From Strigops habroptila (Eukaryota > Chordata > Aves > Psittaciformes > Psittacidae): 64,000 bases of DNA. The stretch covers positions 9,651,761-9,715,760 of the forward strand of contig NC_044289.2 in assembly GCF_004027225.2 (NCBI RefSeq), read 5' to 3'. The translations under genes were made by a program, and so were the position numbers. Below the pieces are notes generated by a model. That model made no database searches and was not told where the DNA came from. It saw only the letters and a program-made list of their open reading frames with translations. This document shows, one piece after another, positions 63,936 to 64,000 of the stretch. The first letter of the stretch is position 1. The number at the start of each line of letters is the position of its first letter.

Positions 63936-64000
63936 TAAAAAAACCTAAAATCCAGCAAACCAAACAAAAAATAACCCACCAAAACAAACACGAAACAAAT
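63936..64000. repeat. A-rich low-complexity end of window
   Basis: An A- and C-rich stretch (AAACAAAAAATAACCCACC-like) runs to the window edge. It may be the start of an element continuing outside, but nothing more can be said. Confidence 0.5.

Overview
The window looks like avian nuclear DNA. It carries three CR1-type LINE copies. Two of them end in the CR1 3' signature, including one with a run of 8-bp tail units. It also holds spliced vertebrate genes in the order and orientation of human 20q13 (B4GALT5, PTGIS, KCNB1, all on one strand). I cannot name the species from the sequence. Most open reading frames over the 64 kb are chance frames inside introns and intergenic DNA. The human proteins used for comparison are recalled, not searched.

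Layout. Positions 1-12893 hold the 3' part of a beta-1,4-galactosyltransferase gene, called B4GALT5 from residue-level similarity. Eight coding exons run from 2523 to the stop codon at 12891-12893, and the signal-anchor exon lies upstream of the window. The frame is intact across all seven internal junctions. The last intron has a GC rather than GT donor. A 3' UTR of about 3 kb follows, to about 15860.

Positions 15.9-42.5 kb are where PTGIS (prostacyclin synthase, CYP8A1) should lie. I find only two pieces resembling that P450 (22074-22228 and 23741-23947). Both are on the expected strand and in the expected order, and both look decayed. A GC-rich, CpG-rich block at about 19.87-20.56 kb has no recognisable gene. 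A 5'-truncated CR1 element (37050-38602) keeps about 1.4 kb of uninterrupted reverse-transcriptase frame.

Positions 40.9-43.2 kb hold a strong CpG island and the first coding exon of KCNB1 (Kv2.1, 189 codons: N-terminus and T1 tetramerisation domain). An untranslated leader with its own intron probably precedes it. From 43194 to the end the sequence reads as KCNB1 intron 1. It contains simple sequence and fragments resembling very old SINE/L2 tails, but no nested gene that I can support.

B4GALT5 makes lactosylceramide in the Golgi and KCNB1 is a voltage-gated potassium channel. They are neighbours by conserved synteny, not by a shared pathway. The points most worth checking are the apparent loss or extreme divergence of PTGIS, the GC-AG intron in B4GALT5, and the long open frame of the CR1 copy.
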